Assembly: GCA_021555105.2 (NCBI GenBank)
Contig: CP134604.1
Location: 620,001 to 684,000, forward strand
Length of the DNA: 64,000 bases
Direction of reading: 5' to 3'
Source: Thalassospiraceae bacterium LMO-JJ14
GTDB lineage: Bacteria; Pseudomonadota; Alphaproteobacteria; Rhodospirillales; Casp-alpha2
The stretch's first letter is position 1. Each line of letters begins with the position of its first letter. Position numbers and translations under genes: made by a program. Positions 19,727 to 28,773 of the stretch are shown in pieces. The notes under the pieces are model-generated. The model did not search any database and had not been told where the DNA came from. It saw nothing but the letters and a program-made list of their open reading frames with translations.

Positions 19727-20920
19727 GTGGACATCGGGATTCACTTCATCACGATAGCAGCCGTTCTTGCTTCTGGGCTTGCCGTTGACAAGGTCGGCCG
19801 GGCCACACACTTGCCGAGGATTACGTTGTTGGTGATTTTCGGTGTGATTGTGGGACCTTCCGGTCTGGGCTTTTTGCCCGATGATATCAATGCATGGCGT
19901 GAGGTGATTTCTATTCTCGCCCTGACGATGATCGCGTTTCTGCTCGGTGAAGAGTTCTCGATAAAAGGACTCAAGGCTTATGGGCCGTGCATACTCAAAG
20001 TTTCCTTTTCGGTTGTTATGGCGTCGCTGTTTTGTATCGCCGGTGGATTGATTTTGCTTGGTGTTCCCGCCGCCTTGGCATTTTTGATGGCCGGCGTGGG
20101 GCTGGCCACGGATCCGGCGGCGACGCGTGATGTTATCGTTGAAAGCCATGCGGACGGGCCTGTGACAAAAACCGTACTTGGCGTGGTTGCTGTCGACGAT
20201 GCCTGGGCGGTGATCATATTCAGCATCATTTTAGGATTTGTCGCCGTGACCGATTCTGGACACAACGGTGGATTGTTGGCCGGCTTTTACGATGTTCTGA
20301 AAGCGGCTGCGGTCGGCATTGGTGTCGGAATCCCGGCGGCATTCCTTAGCGGTCGTCTGCGTGACGGCGAGCCGACGTTGCTGGAAGCGATCTCGATCGT
20401 CATGCTGTGCGCCGGCGTTGCGCTGGTGCTTGATGTCTCTTTCCTGCTGAGCGGGATGGTCGCGGGCGCTACGGTCGTCAATCTTGCCCGCCATCACGAT
20501 TATTCGTTTCACGAAATCGAACACATCAGTGCGCCGTTTCTGATCCTGTTCTTCGTACTCGCAGGTGCTGCCATCGATCTGGTCTCGATTTTTGACGCCG
20601 GTCTGATCGGCATAGCCTTTATCGTTCTGCGCCTTGCCGGCAGATTTGCCGGGGGCTGGGTTGGCGGCATTTTTGGGGGGATGACAGCGCAACAATCGAA
20701 GTGGATCGGCCTGGCGCTTACGCCACAGGCCGGTGTCGCACTGGGCATGGCGCTTGCCGCCGGCCACGCCGCCCCTGACATGGCCGAAGACCTGATGACC
20801 CTGACCGTGGCAACGGTCGTATTTTTCGAAATTACGGGGCCTGTGCTGACACGCTATGTGTTTAATCATCTTGGTGAGGCGCAAGCGGATTCAGATCCAC
20901 CAAATAAGCCAGGCAGATGA
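19727..20920 (+). CDS. CPA2-type cation:proton antiporter
   Basis: A 397-residue membrane protein with about 11-12 hydrophobic helices, in the Kef/NapA-like sodium/proton-exchanger family. The pattern GVVAVDDAWAVIIF carries the acidic pair of the ion site, and LALTPQAGVALGMALAAG matches the later half. There is no C-terminal RCK/TrkA domain. GTG start with GAGG 7 bases upstream. It should exchange sodium or potassium for protons across the inner membrane. Confidence 0.87.
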   Translation: MDIGIHFITIAAVLASGLAVDKVGRATHLPRITLLVIFGVIVGPSGLGFLPDDINAWREVISILALTMIAFLLGEEFSIKGLKAYGPCILKVSFSVVMASLFCIAGGLILLGVPAALAFLMAGVGLATDPAATRDVIVESHADGPVTKTVLGVVAVDDAWAVIIFSIILGFVAVTDSGHNGGLLAGFYDVLKAAAVGIGVGIPAAFLSGRLRDGEPTLLEAISIVMLCAGVALVLDVSFLLSGMVAGATVVNLARHHDYSFHEIEHISAPFLILFFVLAGAAIDLVSIFDAGLIGIAFIVLRLAGRFAGGWVGGIFGGMTAQQSKWIGLALTPQAGVALGMALAAGHAAPDMAEDLMTLTVATVVFFEITGPVLTRYVFNHLGEAQADSDPPNKPGR

Positions 20921-21015
20921 TTCATACGTGCATAGTCATAGCACATTCCGGATTTTGATCGACGGTACTTTCCTGAATGATGTGCCGGAAAGTCACCGCC
21001 ACAGCGGATTGACGG

Positions 21016-21540
21016 TTAGCCGGCTGTACGGTTCCAGGGCATCATCAGAACAATACGGGCCAGTGCACATGTCCCCGTCAGGCCTGCAAAAGCCAACCCG
21101 GCGCCGATTGCCATGGTCGCATAGGCGACTTGTGGCGGGCCCACCAGTGTCCACGCCGACAAGGCAAGGATCATGACGCCGACGATCAACTGTACCTGTC
21201 TGGCGATGCTCATGCCGGCACTGCCTACGTGGCCGGCGACAACAGGCAAGCCGTTGTCACGCCAGGCGTTGATGCCACCGGTCAGAATGCTGGTTTTACC
21301 AATGCCGGACTTATTGATGAGTGGCGTTGCATTTTCTGTGCGGATGCCGGACGAACAGTAAAAAACGGCATCCTTGTCGCCGACGATCAAGGGCAGGTTG
21401 TTGTCAATCTGGTCACTCGGCAACAATACGGCACCCGGAATGTGTTCCGCCGCAAATTCATCCTCGCCACGGATATCAAAAAGAATGACCTGTTGATGAT
21501 CGATCAGAGTTTTCAACTCCGGGGGACTAACGCTCTGCAT
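21016..21540 (-). CDS. Rhodanese with C-terminal DUF2892 membrane domain
   Basis: A 174-residue protein: a rhodanese domain (about 1-105) with active-site C62 in YCSSGIRTE, then two hydrophobic segments of the DUF2892 type (about 115-170). It should transfer sulfane sulfur at the membrane. The start at 21540 is supported by GGAG; the frame stays open far upstream but that part is antisense to the YeeE gene. It is divergent from a YeeE/YedE transporter, a known sulfide/thiosulfate-handling pairing. Confidence 0.88.
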   Translation of the reverse strand: MQSVSPPELKTLIDHQQVILFDIRGEDEFAAEHIPGAVLLPSDQIDNNLPLIVGDKDAVFYCSSGIRTENATPLINKSGIGKTSILTGGINAWRDNGLPVVAGHVGSAGMSIARQVQLIVGVMILALSAWTLVGPPQVAYATMAIGAGLAFAGLTGTCALARIVLMMPWNRTAG

Positions 21541-21703
21541 TGGGGAACTCCATAAAAGGGCTGTATAATATTCTTTGAATATAATATATAAAAATGGAAT
21601 ATGAAGTAGTCTTTTAAGAATATCTATTGTGCGTTGAACACATGCCTCGAAAGAGGCCTTGATTGCGTACGACCCGCATATGCGTTGCCGGAGAATGTCC
21701 CTG
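21541..21703. promoter_or_regulatory. AT-rich divergent promoter with a palindrome (21568-21582)
   Basis: The gap between the divergent rhodanese and YeeE genes is AT-rich and holds the perfect inverted repeat ATATTC-TTT-GAATAT at 21568-21582 followed by ATAATATATAAAAA and a further GGAATAT. A sulfide-responsive ArsR-type repressor would be a plausible binder by analogy with similar operons, but no such gene is in the window. Confidence 0.4.
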
Positions 21704-22780
21704 ATGGAAGCCTGGCTTGCCAACGATCTGATTTCCGACCCGGCCAAGGCCAGCCTCGGAGGTCTGCTTATCGGTCTGGCCTTCGGTGCATTTGCGCAGT
21801 CCAGCCGGTTTTGCCTGCGCAGTGCTTGTATTGAGTTCTGGAATGGCCGCCTTGGGCAGAACGTCGCGGTTTGGCTTTTCGTCTTCGGATCGGCTTTGTT
21901 CTTTGTGCAATTGCTGTTTGCCGAAGGTGGGCTGGCAGCGACGGAAGTCAGACAGATATCAACTGCCGGGACGATGTCGGGCGCCATTATCGGCGGGCTG
22001 ATCTTTGGCGTGGGCATGATCCTTGCCAGAGGCTGTGCAAGCCGTTTGCTGGTGCTTTCGGCCACCGGAAATTTACGCGCGCTTGTGGCGGGTCTTGTCG
22101 TGACCGTTGTCGCCCAGGCGGCTCTGTCAGGCGTATTGTCCCCGCTCAGGGGCATGTTGTCCGGTCTTTGGGTCGTCGATGCAAATGCACGCAATATGAT
22201 GATCTACTTTCCGGATGGTCTTGGCATCATGATCGGTGCGCTGATTCTGTTGTTGGCGCTCATTCTTGCTATTCGTGCAGGGCTTACGTGGCAGCGGGTT
22301 GTGCTCGCCGCAGGTGTCGGCATAACGGTTGCGCTTGGCTGGGAGTTTACGGCGGCATTGTCGCATGTGTCGTTTTCACAGATCCCCGTCGGCAGCGTCA
22401 CCTTTACAGGGCCTTCCGCAAATACTCTGATGGCGCTGATCACGTTGCCATCATTGCCGCTCGATTTCAGCATCGGCCTTGTCCCCGGCGTTTTCGCAGG
22501 GTCGTTTTTGTCCGCGATGATGCGGCGCGAGTTTCATATCCAGGTCTTCAGTATGGAAACAGGCACGTCCCGCTATTTGCTGGGCGCGGCGCTGATGGGT
22601 TTCGGCGGCATGCTGGCCGGTGGCTGTGCCGTCGGTGCCGGTGTTACCGGTGGGGCCGTATTGTCGATGACGGCCTGGGTGGCGCTGTTTTTCATGTGGA
22701 TCGGGGCGGGTATTACCGACCGGATACTCAGTGTGCAGGAAAACCGCACCAGCGGCCTGGCGGAAGTGGGCAGCCGCTAG
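21704..22780 (+). CDS. YeeE/YedE-family sulfur-compound transporter
   Basis: About 358 residues with 9-10 membrane helices and the two paired YeeE/YedE (DUF395) half-motifs: GAFAQSSRFCLRSA and GMILARGCASRLLV in the first half, GGMLAGGCAVGAGVTGG in the second. The cysteines are those used for thiosulfate or sulfide passage in characterised members. The start is uncertain: the ATG at 21704 has GGAG 10 bases upstream, while ATGs at 21680 and 21695 also fit. It works with the divergent rhodanese by context. Confidence 0.87.
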   Translation: MEAWLANDLISDPAKASLGGLLIGLAFGAFAQSSRFCLRSACIEFWNGRLGQNVAVWLFVFGSALFFVQLLFAEGGLAATEVRQISTAGTMSGAIIGGLIFGVGMILARGCASRLLVLSATGNLRALVAGLVVTVVAQAALSGVLSPLRGMLSGLWVVDANARNMMIYFPDGLGIMIGALILLLALILAIRAGLTWQRVVLAAGVGITVALGWEFTAALSHVSFSQIPVGSVTFTGPSANTLMALITLPSLPLDFSIGLVPGVFAGSFLSAMMRREFHIQVFSMETGTSRYLLGAALMGFGGMLAGGCAVGAGVTGGAVLSMTAWVALFFMWIGAGITDRILSVQENRTSGLAEVGSR

Positions 22781-24039
22781 AGCGCCCGCGCCGCCTCGGA
22801 AATCGCAACGACGGTTTGCGCCAAATCATCGTCGCTGAGCGCCAGCGAAATATAGGTCTTCCCCGGCGATTTAAGAATGCCGCGTGCACGAAGTACGGCA
22901 TTGAAGCGTGCAACCTTGTCGTGATCGCTGTTCAGGACATCGCGATAGGTGCGGACCGGCTTGTCCGTAAAAACGATATCGAACATCGGTGGATGCCCCG
23001 AAACGACATGGGCGTGCCCAGCGGCGCCGAGGTGTTCTTCAATGGCCTTGATGATGACGTCGCCGTTGGCGAAAAGCTTTTTGTACTGATCGGGCCGGCG
23101 AAGGATTTCCATGGTTTTCAGGCCTGCGACTGCGGCGATCGGATTGCCGCTCAGCGTGCCTATCTGCATCAGGAAACCGCCGTTACCCGCCTTGCCTTTG
23201 TCGAAGTGTGCCATGATTTCTGCCTTGCCGGCAATGGCGGCGAGTGGAAAACCACCACCGATGATTTTGCCCAGCGTGCAGACATCCGGCGTCACCACAT
23301 AGAATTCCTGCGCGCCGCCATAAGCAAGCCGGAAACCGGTGACCACTTCATCGAAAATCAGCACCACGTCTTTTTCTGTGCATAAATCGCGAAGTGCCTG
23401 CAGGAAGCCGGGTGCGGGCGGGATAATCCGCTGCAGCGGCTCAACAATGATTGCCGCAACTTCACCGGCATATTCATCTATCAGTGAGCGGGCAAAGTCG
23501 GCGTCGTTATAGGGTGCGATCAGCATCTGCTCGGCAACCGTCTCGGGGATGCCTGCTGAATCGGGGACAGCGCGTGGAAAGTTGCCGGGTTTTTCGGGGG
23601 CGAGGCTCATTTGCGCTTCGGCCGACATGCCATGATAGCCACCTTCGAACTTGATGATTTTGTCGCGGCCGGTGAACGCACGCGCAAGGCGCATCGCGTA
23701 CATGTCGGCCTCGCCGCCGGTGGAGACAAAGCGGACCTGATCGGCGCAGGGAACGGCGCGGCAAATCTCCTCTGCCAATTCAATGCCGTGTTCATTATTA
23801 GCGAAGAAAGTCATGCCCTGGTCCAGCTGCGCGCGAACGGCATCGAGGACTTCCGGATGCCCATGACCCAATACCATGGGCCCGGACCCGATCAGGTAAT
23901 CGATATATTCTTTCCCGTCGGCGTCCCAGACGTGCGCACCGCTCCCGCGCTGAATGAAGATATCCGCGTCGAAATTCCCGAATCCGCCGGCCGGCATGAC
24001 ATTTCGGGCGCGATCGATAAGTTGTTGCTGAACGGTCAT
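22777..24039 (-). CDS. Class III aminotransferase (glutamate-1-semialdehyde mutase-like)
   Basis: A 420-residue PLP enzyme. Cofactor residues are D230 (LIFDEV) and the Schiff-base lysine K258 (TLGKIIGGGFP). The amino part with GSGPMVLGHGHPEV resembles HemL, but the enzyme is not clearly HemL and such paralogues act on other amino compounds. The substrate is unknown. The stop overlaps the YeeE stop convergently. A PAS_5 gene lies 57 bases upstream in the same direction. Confidence 0.85.
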   Translation of the reverse strand: MTVQQQLIDRARNVMPAGGFGNFDADIFIQRGSGAHVWDADGKEYIDYLIGSGPMVLGHGHPEVLDAVRAQLDQGMTFFANNEHGIELAEEICRAVPCADQVRFVSTGGEADMYAMRLARAFTGRDKIIKFEGGYHGMSAEAQMSLAPEKPGNFPRAVPDSAGIPETVAEQMLIAPYNDADFARSLIDEYAGEVAAIIVEPLQRIIPPAPGFLQALRDLCTEKDVVLIFDEVVTGFRLAYGGAQEFYVVTPDVCTLGKIIGGGFPLAAIAGKAEIMAHFDKGKAGNGGFLMQIGTLSGNPIAAVAGLKTMEILRRPDQYKKLFANGDVIIKAIEEHLGAAGHAHVVSGHPPMFDIVFTDKPVRTYRDVLNSDHDKVARFNAVLRARGILKSPGKTYISLALSDDDLAQTVVAISEAARAL

Positions 24040-24095
24040 GCTGCGGAGCTCCTTTGAGATATCTGATGATTGGCGGTTTACAATAGCAAGGTTGG

Positions 24096-24620
24096 TCAGT
24101 CGACTTGTTTGCCAAGGTCTTCTATCAGTTGTTGCGCTTGGTGGTTGTTTATCAGGAATTCAACAAGCGATACCACCTGCTTTACGTTGCCGGTCTCATC
24201 GACAAGCGGAAACCGGATAAAGCGTTGAAAGCCTTGGCGCGGCAGGTTCCCGCCGCGGGCGAATTCCGACAACATCGCAAGCGGTGCCCGTGCCCTGACG
24301 ACGTCGGCATAGGCTTTGCGAACCGGTTCCCTGATTTCAACAGGCAAAAGGGTCTCCGTCGATATGCCGGTGCCGTCATAACCAAGGTATGCCCGGAAAC
24401 CGCTGCCCCAGAAGCGGTACCGGAAATCCTGTCCGTTATTGATGACGTCCACGATGTGTGTCGTCGGCAGTATGGTCGCGGGCAACCGCATCAGATCGAA
24501 ACTGGATGTCAGCGGAATGCCGGTGTTCTTATAGGCAGGCAGGCTGCGCCAGTATTCAAGACCGGACAGCTGCAGTTCAGAAAGCTCGGACCCGGCGATT
24601 TCCCATTGCCTGTAACTCAT
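24096..24620 (-). CDS. PAS_5-family protein
   Basis: A 174-residue protein with the PAS_5 pattern (YWRSLPAYKNTGIPLTSSFD; FRYRFWGSGFRAYLGYDGTG). No output domain. Second family member in this window. It may be transcribed with the aminotransferase downstream; ligand unknown. Confidence 0.75.
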   Translation of the reverse strand: MSYRQWEIAGSELSELQLSGLEYWRSLPAYKNTGIPLTSSFDLMRLPATILPTTHIVDVINNGQDFRYRFWGSGFRAYLGYDGTGISTETLLPVEIREPVRKAYADVVRARAPLAMLSEFARGGNLPRQGFQRFIRFPLVDETGNVKQVVSLVEFLINNHQAQQLIEDLGKQVD

Positions 24621-24661
24621 TTGAGATCAGGGTTCTTATGTTGTTTCATCTCTATGAGAGA

Positions 24662-25537
24662 TTAGTCCCCTCCGGTGAGGGAGAGCAATTCCTGATATAA
24701 AATGGCCGCAAGGTCGGAACGCTGGTTGTTGGTGCGTTCGATCAAGACAACGCTGCGCCGTACCTGCGGCGTGCCGAACGGTACAGTCTTGAGACGGTCC
24801 ACACTTTCGCCACGTAACCTGCCGCTGGGGACCACGCCGACGCCGAGCCCGGCCATGACAAGGCCGACAATCGATTCGGAGCTGTCCAGCTCCATGGCTT
24901 CGGTTACCGCAATGCCGGAGGTGCGAAGTGTCACATCGATCAACGCGCCGACACCGGACTTGCGGTTGAGGCGCAGGAAGGGGCGTGCCCGCAGGATGTT
25001 CTTCCAGCCGCGTTCAGAAACCGATTTCGGCGCGACGACGATCAGAGGCTCAGTGGTGATCGGCAATATCTGCATGTCCGGCGATGGCACAAGCGGCTGG
25101 GTGATCAGTGCGCCATCCAGGGCGCGGCGGCGGACACGGTTGATCAGGTCATCCGTGAGACCTTCCTCAATGCGGATCTGCAGTCGGGGATGGCGATCGC
25201 GCAAGGCGGACAATGCACGGGGTATAAGTGAGCTGGTGATCCCGGTTGCCGAACCGATGGTCAGTGTGCCGGCAATCTCACCCGCTGAGCGCGCCCGCTC
25301 GGCCAGGGCATTGAAGCGTTCCAGAACATCGCGCGCCTGTGTGACGATATTGACGCCATGCGGATTCAGCCTTGGCGGACGGGTGGTGCGATCGAACAGC
25401 GTGACCTGCAGGTCATCCTCAAGATTACGCATCTGTTGTGAAACCGCCGCCGGTGTCAGAAACAGCGAATCCGCTGCGTCGGCAAAGCTGGCATGGTCGT
25501 GGACCGCGATCAGGGTTTTGAGATGCTGGATGTTCAT
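24662..25537 (-). CDS. LysR-family regulator
   Basis: A 291-residue LysR regulator with an amino-terminal winged helix (FADAADSLFLTPAAVSQQMRNLEDDL) and a substrate-binding domain. It lies upstream of the PAS_5 and aminotransferase genes in the same direction and divergent from a 27-codon gene. AT-rich DNA at 25540-25600 is the likely autoregulatory region. Confidence 0.88.
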   Translation of the reverse strand: MNIQHLKTLIAVHDHASFADAADSLFLTPAAVSQQMRNLEDDLQVTLFDRTTRPPRLNPHGVNIVTQARDVLERFNALAERARSAGEIAGTLTIGSATGITSSLIPRALSALRDRHPRLQIRIEEGLTDDLINRVRRRALDGALITQPLVPSPDMQILPITTEPLIVVAPKSVSERGWKNILRARPFLRLNRKSGVGALIDVTLRTSGIAVTEAMELDSSESIVGLVMAGLGVGVVPSGRLRGESVDRLKTVPFGTPQVRRSVVLIERTNNQRSDLAAILYQELLSLTGGD

Positions 25538-25659
25538 GTTATTAACTTAAGATAAAATTAATCTAATAACAAATATATATCATTTGAGTAATTTTAATCC
25601 GCAAACTAGATTCCCCCTGACCGTAGACATGGCGGTCGGCTTTATAAGGAGTAAGACCA

Positions 25660-25743
25660 ATGGAACGCGCAATTGACAGTCTTCTGATCAGCGCCATGGT
25701 GGGGATCGCTTTTCTCGCCAACTATTCCTATCTGATGTCCTGA
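25660..25743 (+). CDS. 27-residue single-helix membrane peptide
   Basis: ATG at 25660 follows TAAGGAG (spacing 8) and opens a 27-codon frame: a short polar start (MERAIDS), a hydrophobic helix of about 15 residues (LLISAMVGIAFLANY) and a short tail. A strong intrinsic terminator follows 21 bases after the stop, and an AT-rich promoter-like region precedes it. The fit of ribosome site, frame and terminator argues for a real small protein. No family recognised. Confidence 0.6.
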   Translation: MERAIDSLLISAMVGIAFLANYSYLMS

Positions 25744-25763
25744 ACATGAAGGCCATCGCACAG

Positions 25764-25800
25764 AACGCCCCTGGCGCCTGAAACGCCGGGGGCGTTTTCA
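25764..25800 (+). terminator. Strong rho-independent terminator
   Basis: AACGCCCCTGGCG (25764-25776) pairs with CGCCGGGGGCGTT (25784-25796), 13 pairs with one G-T, loop of 7, followed by TTTTCATTTG. It ends the transcript of the 27-codon gene. Confidence 0.88.
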
Positions 25801-25864
25801 TTTGTCCCCAGCATAAAGCTTTTACATTCCCCACAGCCTGCCGAATGCCTTATCATCTCTCGGC

Positions 25865-26938
25865 ATGACCGTCATTTTACGATACCTTTTCATCCCTTCC
25901 TTTTGTGCGTTCGTTCTGCTGTTCGCCCCGTCTGGCAAAGCGCAGGCTGAAACGCTTGAAATCACGGTTGCAACATGGGGCGGATTTTATGGTGAGGCGC
26001 TGCAAAATGCGGTGTTCAAGCCGTTCACCCGCGCGACCGGGATCGGCGTCCGCATTCATCACCATGGCAGTAATTATCTGCCGCTGATGGAGCGGGCGAG
26101 TAACCGCCGCCCGCCGTGGCATGTGGTCGATATCGAGCGCGCGCCGCTGACGCGCGGTTGTGCGGAAGGCGTTTTCGAGAAACTCGATCCCGAACTTTTG
26201 CTGGGTAATGCGGCGCGGCAAGATTTTATTCCAGGTACCCTGCACCCTTGCGGGATCGGCGGCATGATCTGGTCACAGGCCATTGCCTACGATGCGACAT
26301 TGTTCAAGAAACGTCTGCCGAGGACGCTTGCCGATTTTTTCGACCTTGAAGCCTTTCCCGGCAATCGCGGCCTGTTTGCCGGCGCTGAGGGAAATCTTGA
26401 GATTGCCCTTATGTCCGATGGCATTCCGCCCGAAGATGTATATGACATCTTGCGCAAGCCCGGCGGTGTCGATCAGGCATTGGCGATCCTCGATAGAATC
26501 CGCCCTGTCGCCATTTTCTGGAAAGGCGGCGACGAGCCGGAACAGATACTGAATGACGGGCGCGTCGTGATGAGTACGGCCTATGCAGCGCGGTTTCTAC
26601 GTCCCAGAGAGGGCGCCCGCCGCCCCATCGGGCTGCTATGGTCGCATCAGTTGTGGCGGTCGACTTATTGGGCGATTCCCGCAGGCCAGGACAAGCCTGT
26701 CGATGCGCAGCGTTTCGTCAGTTTCGCCACGGACGCCGTCCGGCTTGGTGAACTTGCGGCCAGACTCTGGTTCGGTCCCGCACGCAAAAGCGGATACGAC
26801 GCAGCCCCCCCCAACATTCGCGAGGCTTTACCGACGGCGCGCCGTCAGTTTCATGACGCACTACAGATCGACAGCGGTTTTTGGGATGAATTCGGCTCCC
26901 GGATCGAACCGCGCTTCCAGGCATGGCGGGGCGGTTAA
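25865..26938 (+). CDS. Periplasmic solute-binding protein (PotD/spermidine-putrescine type)
   Basis: A 357-residue protein. The signal peptide is about residues 1-28 (ending KAQAE). The mature start LEITVATWGGFYGEAL and the GGMIWSQAIAYD stretch match extracellular solute-binding proteins of the polyamine/iron ABC importer group. No permease or ATPase gene is adjacent, so it is an orphan and the ligand is unknown. Confidence 0.82.
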   Translation: MTVILRYLFIPSFCAFVLLFAPSGKAQAETLEITVATWGGFYGEALQNAVFKPFTRATGIGVRIHHHGSNYLPLMERASNRRPPWHVVDIERAPLTRGCAEGVFEKLDPELLLGNAARQDFIPGTLHPCGIGGMIWSQAIAYDATLFKKRLPRTLADFFDLEAFPGNRGLFAGAEGNLEIALMSDGIPPEDVYDILRKPGGVDQALAILDRIRPVAIFWKGGDEPEQILNDGRVVMSTAYAARFLRPREGARRPIGLLWSHQLWRSTYWAIPAGQDKPVDAQRFVSFATDAVRLGELAARLWFGPARKSGYDAAPPNIREALPTARRQFHDALQIDSGFWDEFGSRIEPRFQAWRGG

Positions 26939-27189
26939 ATATGCCGGCCCATGTACAGGCATTGCCGGAGGAAAGCCGCACTCGCGCGGCATCGCATAAA
27001 GCCGAAATTATCCGACAACTCGTCAGGCAGGCATTTCTGACGCATTTGTGTCCGCTGTGATTGGCTCTTTGGGGCGTCCAAGAGGTTTATTTTTCAATGG
27101 CCTCACGGATTAACCTTTCCTTTGCCCTTTTTTGGCCTTAATGGCGGTGCCTAATCGTGACAGAAGCCGATTTCGTGACGGAGTAGAAA

Positions 27190-27387
27190 ATGACCGATAT
27201 AGCAGAAAGCCAACGCGCATACGCTCAAGCAGGCCCTTGGGACAGACTGGGTGCGATGTTGAGAATAGGTGTGGCCGTATTATTTGTGGCGATCACCGTG
27301 GTGTTTTTCGCCACGGCAAAGAACGGTCTGGTCAGCGCTTCTGATGCGCACCTGAGTCCGGCTGCTCCGGCGGCAGTTCAGAACTAA
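27190..27387 (+). CDS. Small single-helix membrane protein
   Basis: A 65-residue protein with one hydrophobic segment (GVAVLFVAITVVFFATA, about 37-53), a polar amino end and an alanine/proline-rich tail. GGAG lies 6 bases upstream of the ATG. No family recognised. Its stop overlaps the convergent downstream gene by 4 bases. Confidence 0.6.
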   Translation: MTDIAESQRAYAQAGPWDRLGAMLRIGVAVLFVAITVVFFATAKNGLVSASDAHLSPAAPAAVQN

Positions 27388-27800
27388 GCTTCATCTCTGT
27401 TGCTTTCCGAATCGCCGGTTTCTTCGGCCGGTTCCCATTTTTCCATGAATCCATCGATGGCGTTTCTGGCCGGGAGTCCATGCTCGCCAAGAATCTCTGC
27501 CTTGATGTAAATAATCGCGAGGGTAATTCCCGACCATGCGATGTTGTCGCGGCGGCTGCGTGCAGCGCGGTTCAGTTCGGTCAGCGCGGCAACCCCGCGC
27601 CCATAAAACTGAACATCATCCAGCCCGCGGCGATGAACTTCCGAAATGTTGTATTTAATCTCGCCGGAAATCTTGCGGAGCGAATCCGGGCCGTGCTGGC
27701 CGTGCACCATTTCGATCATGGCACGCGCGTCACGGATCAGAATACGTGCGTCGTTTTCAGGTCCGCCCAGTCCGAAAAAAGCTTTCAAGTCCGATAGCAT
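27384..27800 (-). CDS. Hypothetical protein
   Basis: A 138-residue, soluble, mainly helical protein not assigned to a family. Good GC-rich codon use and a GGAGAGAA ribosome site just before the ATG support translation. It is divergent from the RraA-like gene. Confidence 0.6.
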   Translation of the reverse strand: MLSDLKAFFGLGGPENDARILIRDARAMIEMVHGQHGPDSLRKISGEIKYNISEVHRRGLDDVQFYGRGVAALTELNRAARSRRDNIAWSGITLAIIYIKAEILGEHGLPARNAIDGFMEKWEPAEETGDSESNRDEA

Positions 27801-27939
27801 TCAATTCTCTCCGTTGCTTACCCCATTGTTTCTGACGAGCCATGCGACTGCAAGCCGGGTGAACGCGTCAAGCTTGAGCGGGCCTGCCTGCTGACATACC
27901 CTCGCGGTCAATGAAAATCCGGGAGAGAAGGAAATCACC

Positions 27940-28602
27940 ATGGCCCTGCAAAAATACGACGTCGAGTTTGAACAGCTTTCCGAAGAAGCTCTTGCCCAAT
28001 GGCGGGATATCCCGGCGGCCGTGGTCTCTGACATGATGAACCGTTCGCAAGTGATGGGCGGGCGGATCAAACCGGTTGGCGAGGGCATGAAACTCTGCGG
28101 TCAGGCCCGCACCGTGAACTGCATGTCCGGCGACAATTCCGGCCCGCACCGGCTGATTGGCATGTGCCGTCCGGGCGAGGTGATGGTGATCGACGCGCGC
28201 GGCTCGGAAAACGTTGCCATTTGGGGCGGCATCATGACGGAAGCGGCAATTGCCCGCGGCATTGCCGGTATTGTCGTCGAAGGGGCAATCAGGGATGTTG
28301 CGGAAATTCGCGCGCGCGGCTTCGCCGCGTTTTCCAGCGCCGTGGTACCGGCGGGACCTCATAAAAATTTTGGCGGGATCATTGACGGAACGATTTCCGT
28401 TGGTGATTGCCCGGTTAAATCGGGCGATCTGATTATCGGTGATGACGATGGCGTTGCCGTGGTCCCGTTGGCGTGGGCCGAACGCATGCTGGCGGCTTCT
28501 CAGCAGAAGATCAAAGACGAAGCGGACGTGATTCGTAAAATCCACGAAGGCGCCAATCAGGCAGATCTGATGGGGCTGCCGGAGCCGGAACTGATCGCCT
28601 GA
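27940..28602 (+). CDS. RraA-like / 4-hydroxy-4-methyl-2-oxoglutarate aldolase family protein
   Basis: A 220-residue protein of the RraA/HMG aldolase fold. The central GIVVEGAIRDVAEIRARGF holds the arginine and aspartate that bind metal and 2-oxo acid in aldolases, and DLIIGDDDGVAVVP is typical. Catalytic HMG/CHA aldolases and RNase-E inhibitor RraA share this fold; the intact R-D pair favours an aldolase. GGGAGAGAAGGAA precedes the ATG. Confidence 0.85.
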   Translation: MALQKYDVEFEQLSEEALAQWRDIPAAVVSDMMNRSQVMGGRIKPVGEGMKLCGQARTVNCMSGDNSGPHRLIGMCRPGEVMVIDARGSENVAIWGGIMTEAAIARGIAGIVVEGAIRDVAEIRARGFAAFSSAVVPAGPHKNFGGIIDGTISVGDCPVKSGDLIIGDDDGVAVVPLAWAERMLAASQQKIKDEADVIRKIHEGANQADLMGLPEPELIA

Positions 28603-28773
28603 AGACTTAAAACATCTTGATTACGTAAGACTCCTTTTCAGCCGCGGCAATCCACGCGGCCATGTCCGGCTGCGGCTATGCTGCCAGGCCTTTCGTCTGT
28701 ATCGGAGAGTTTAGGGTTTTCGTTTTCCATGCGCCAAGTAAGATCGAGCCTTCACCCGACCAAGGAGCATGCC

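Noticed and set aside
21541-22194. Upstream extension of the rhodanese frame
   Set aside because: This part is antisense to the YeeE gene and low-complexity; the ATG at 21540 has a good ribosome site and the rhodanese fold starts there.
21871-23385. A 504-codon plus-strand frame
   Set aside because: It overlaps the YeeE gene in another frame and runs antisense to the aminotransferase; its translation is rich in Cys, Arg and His and has no family signature.
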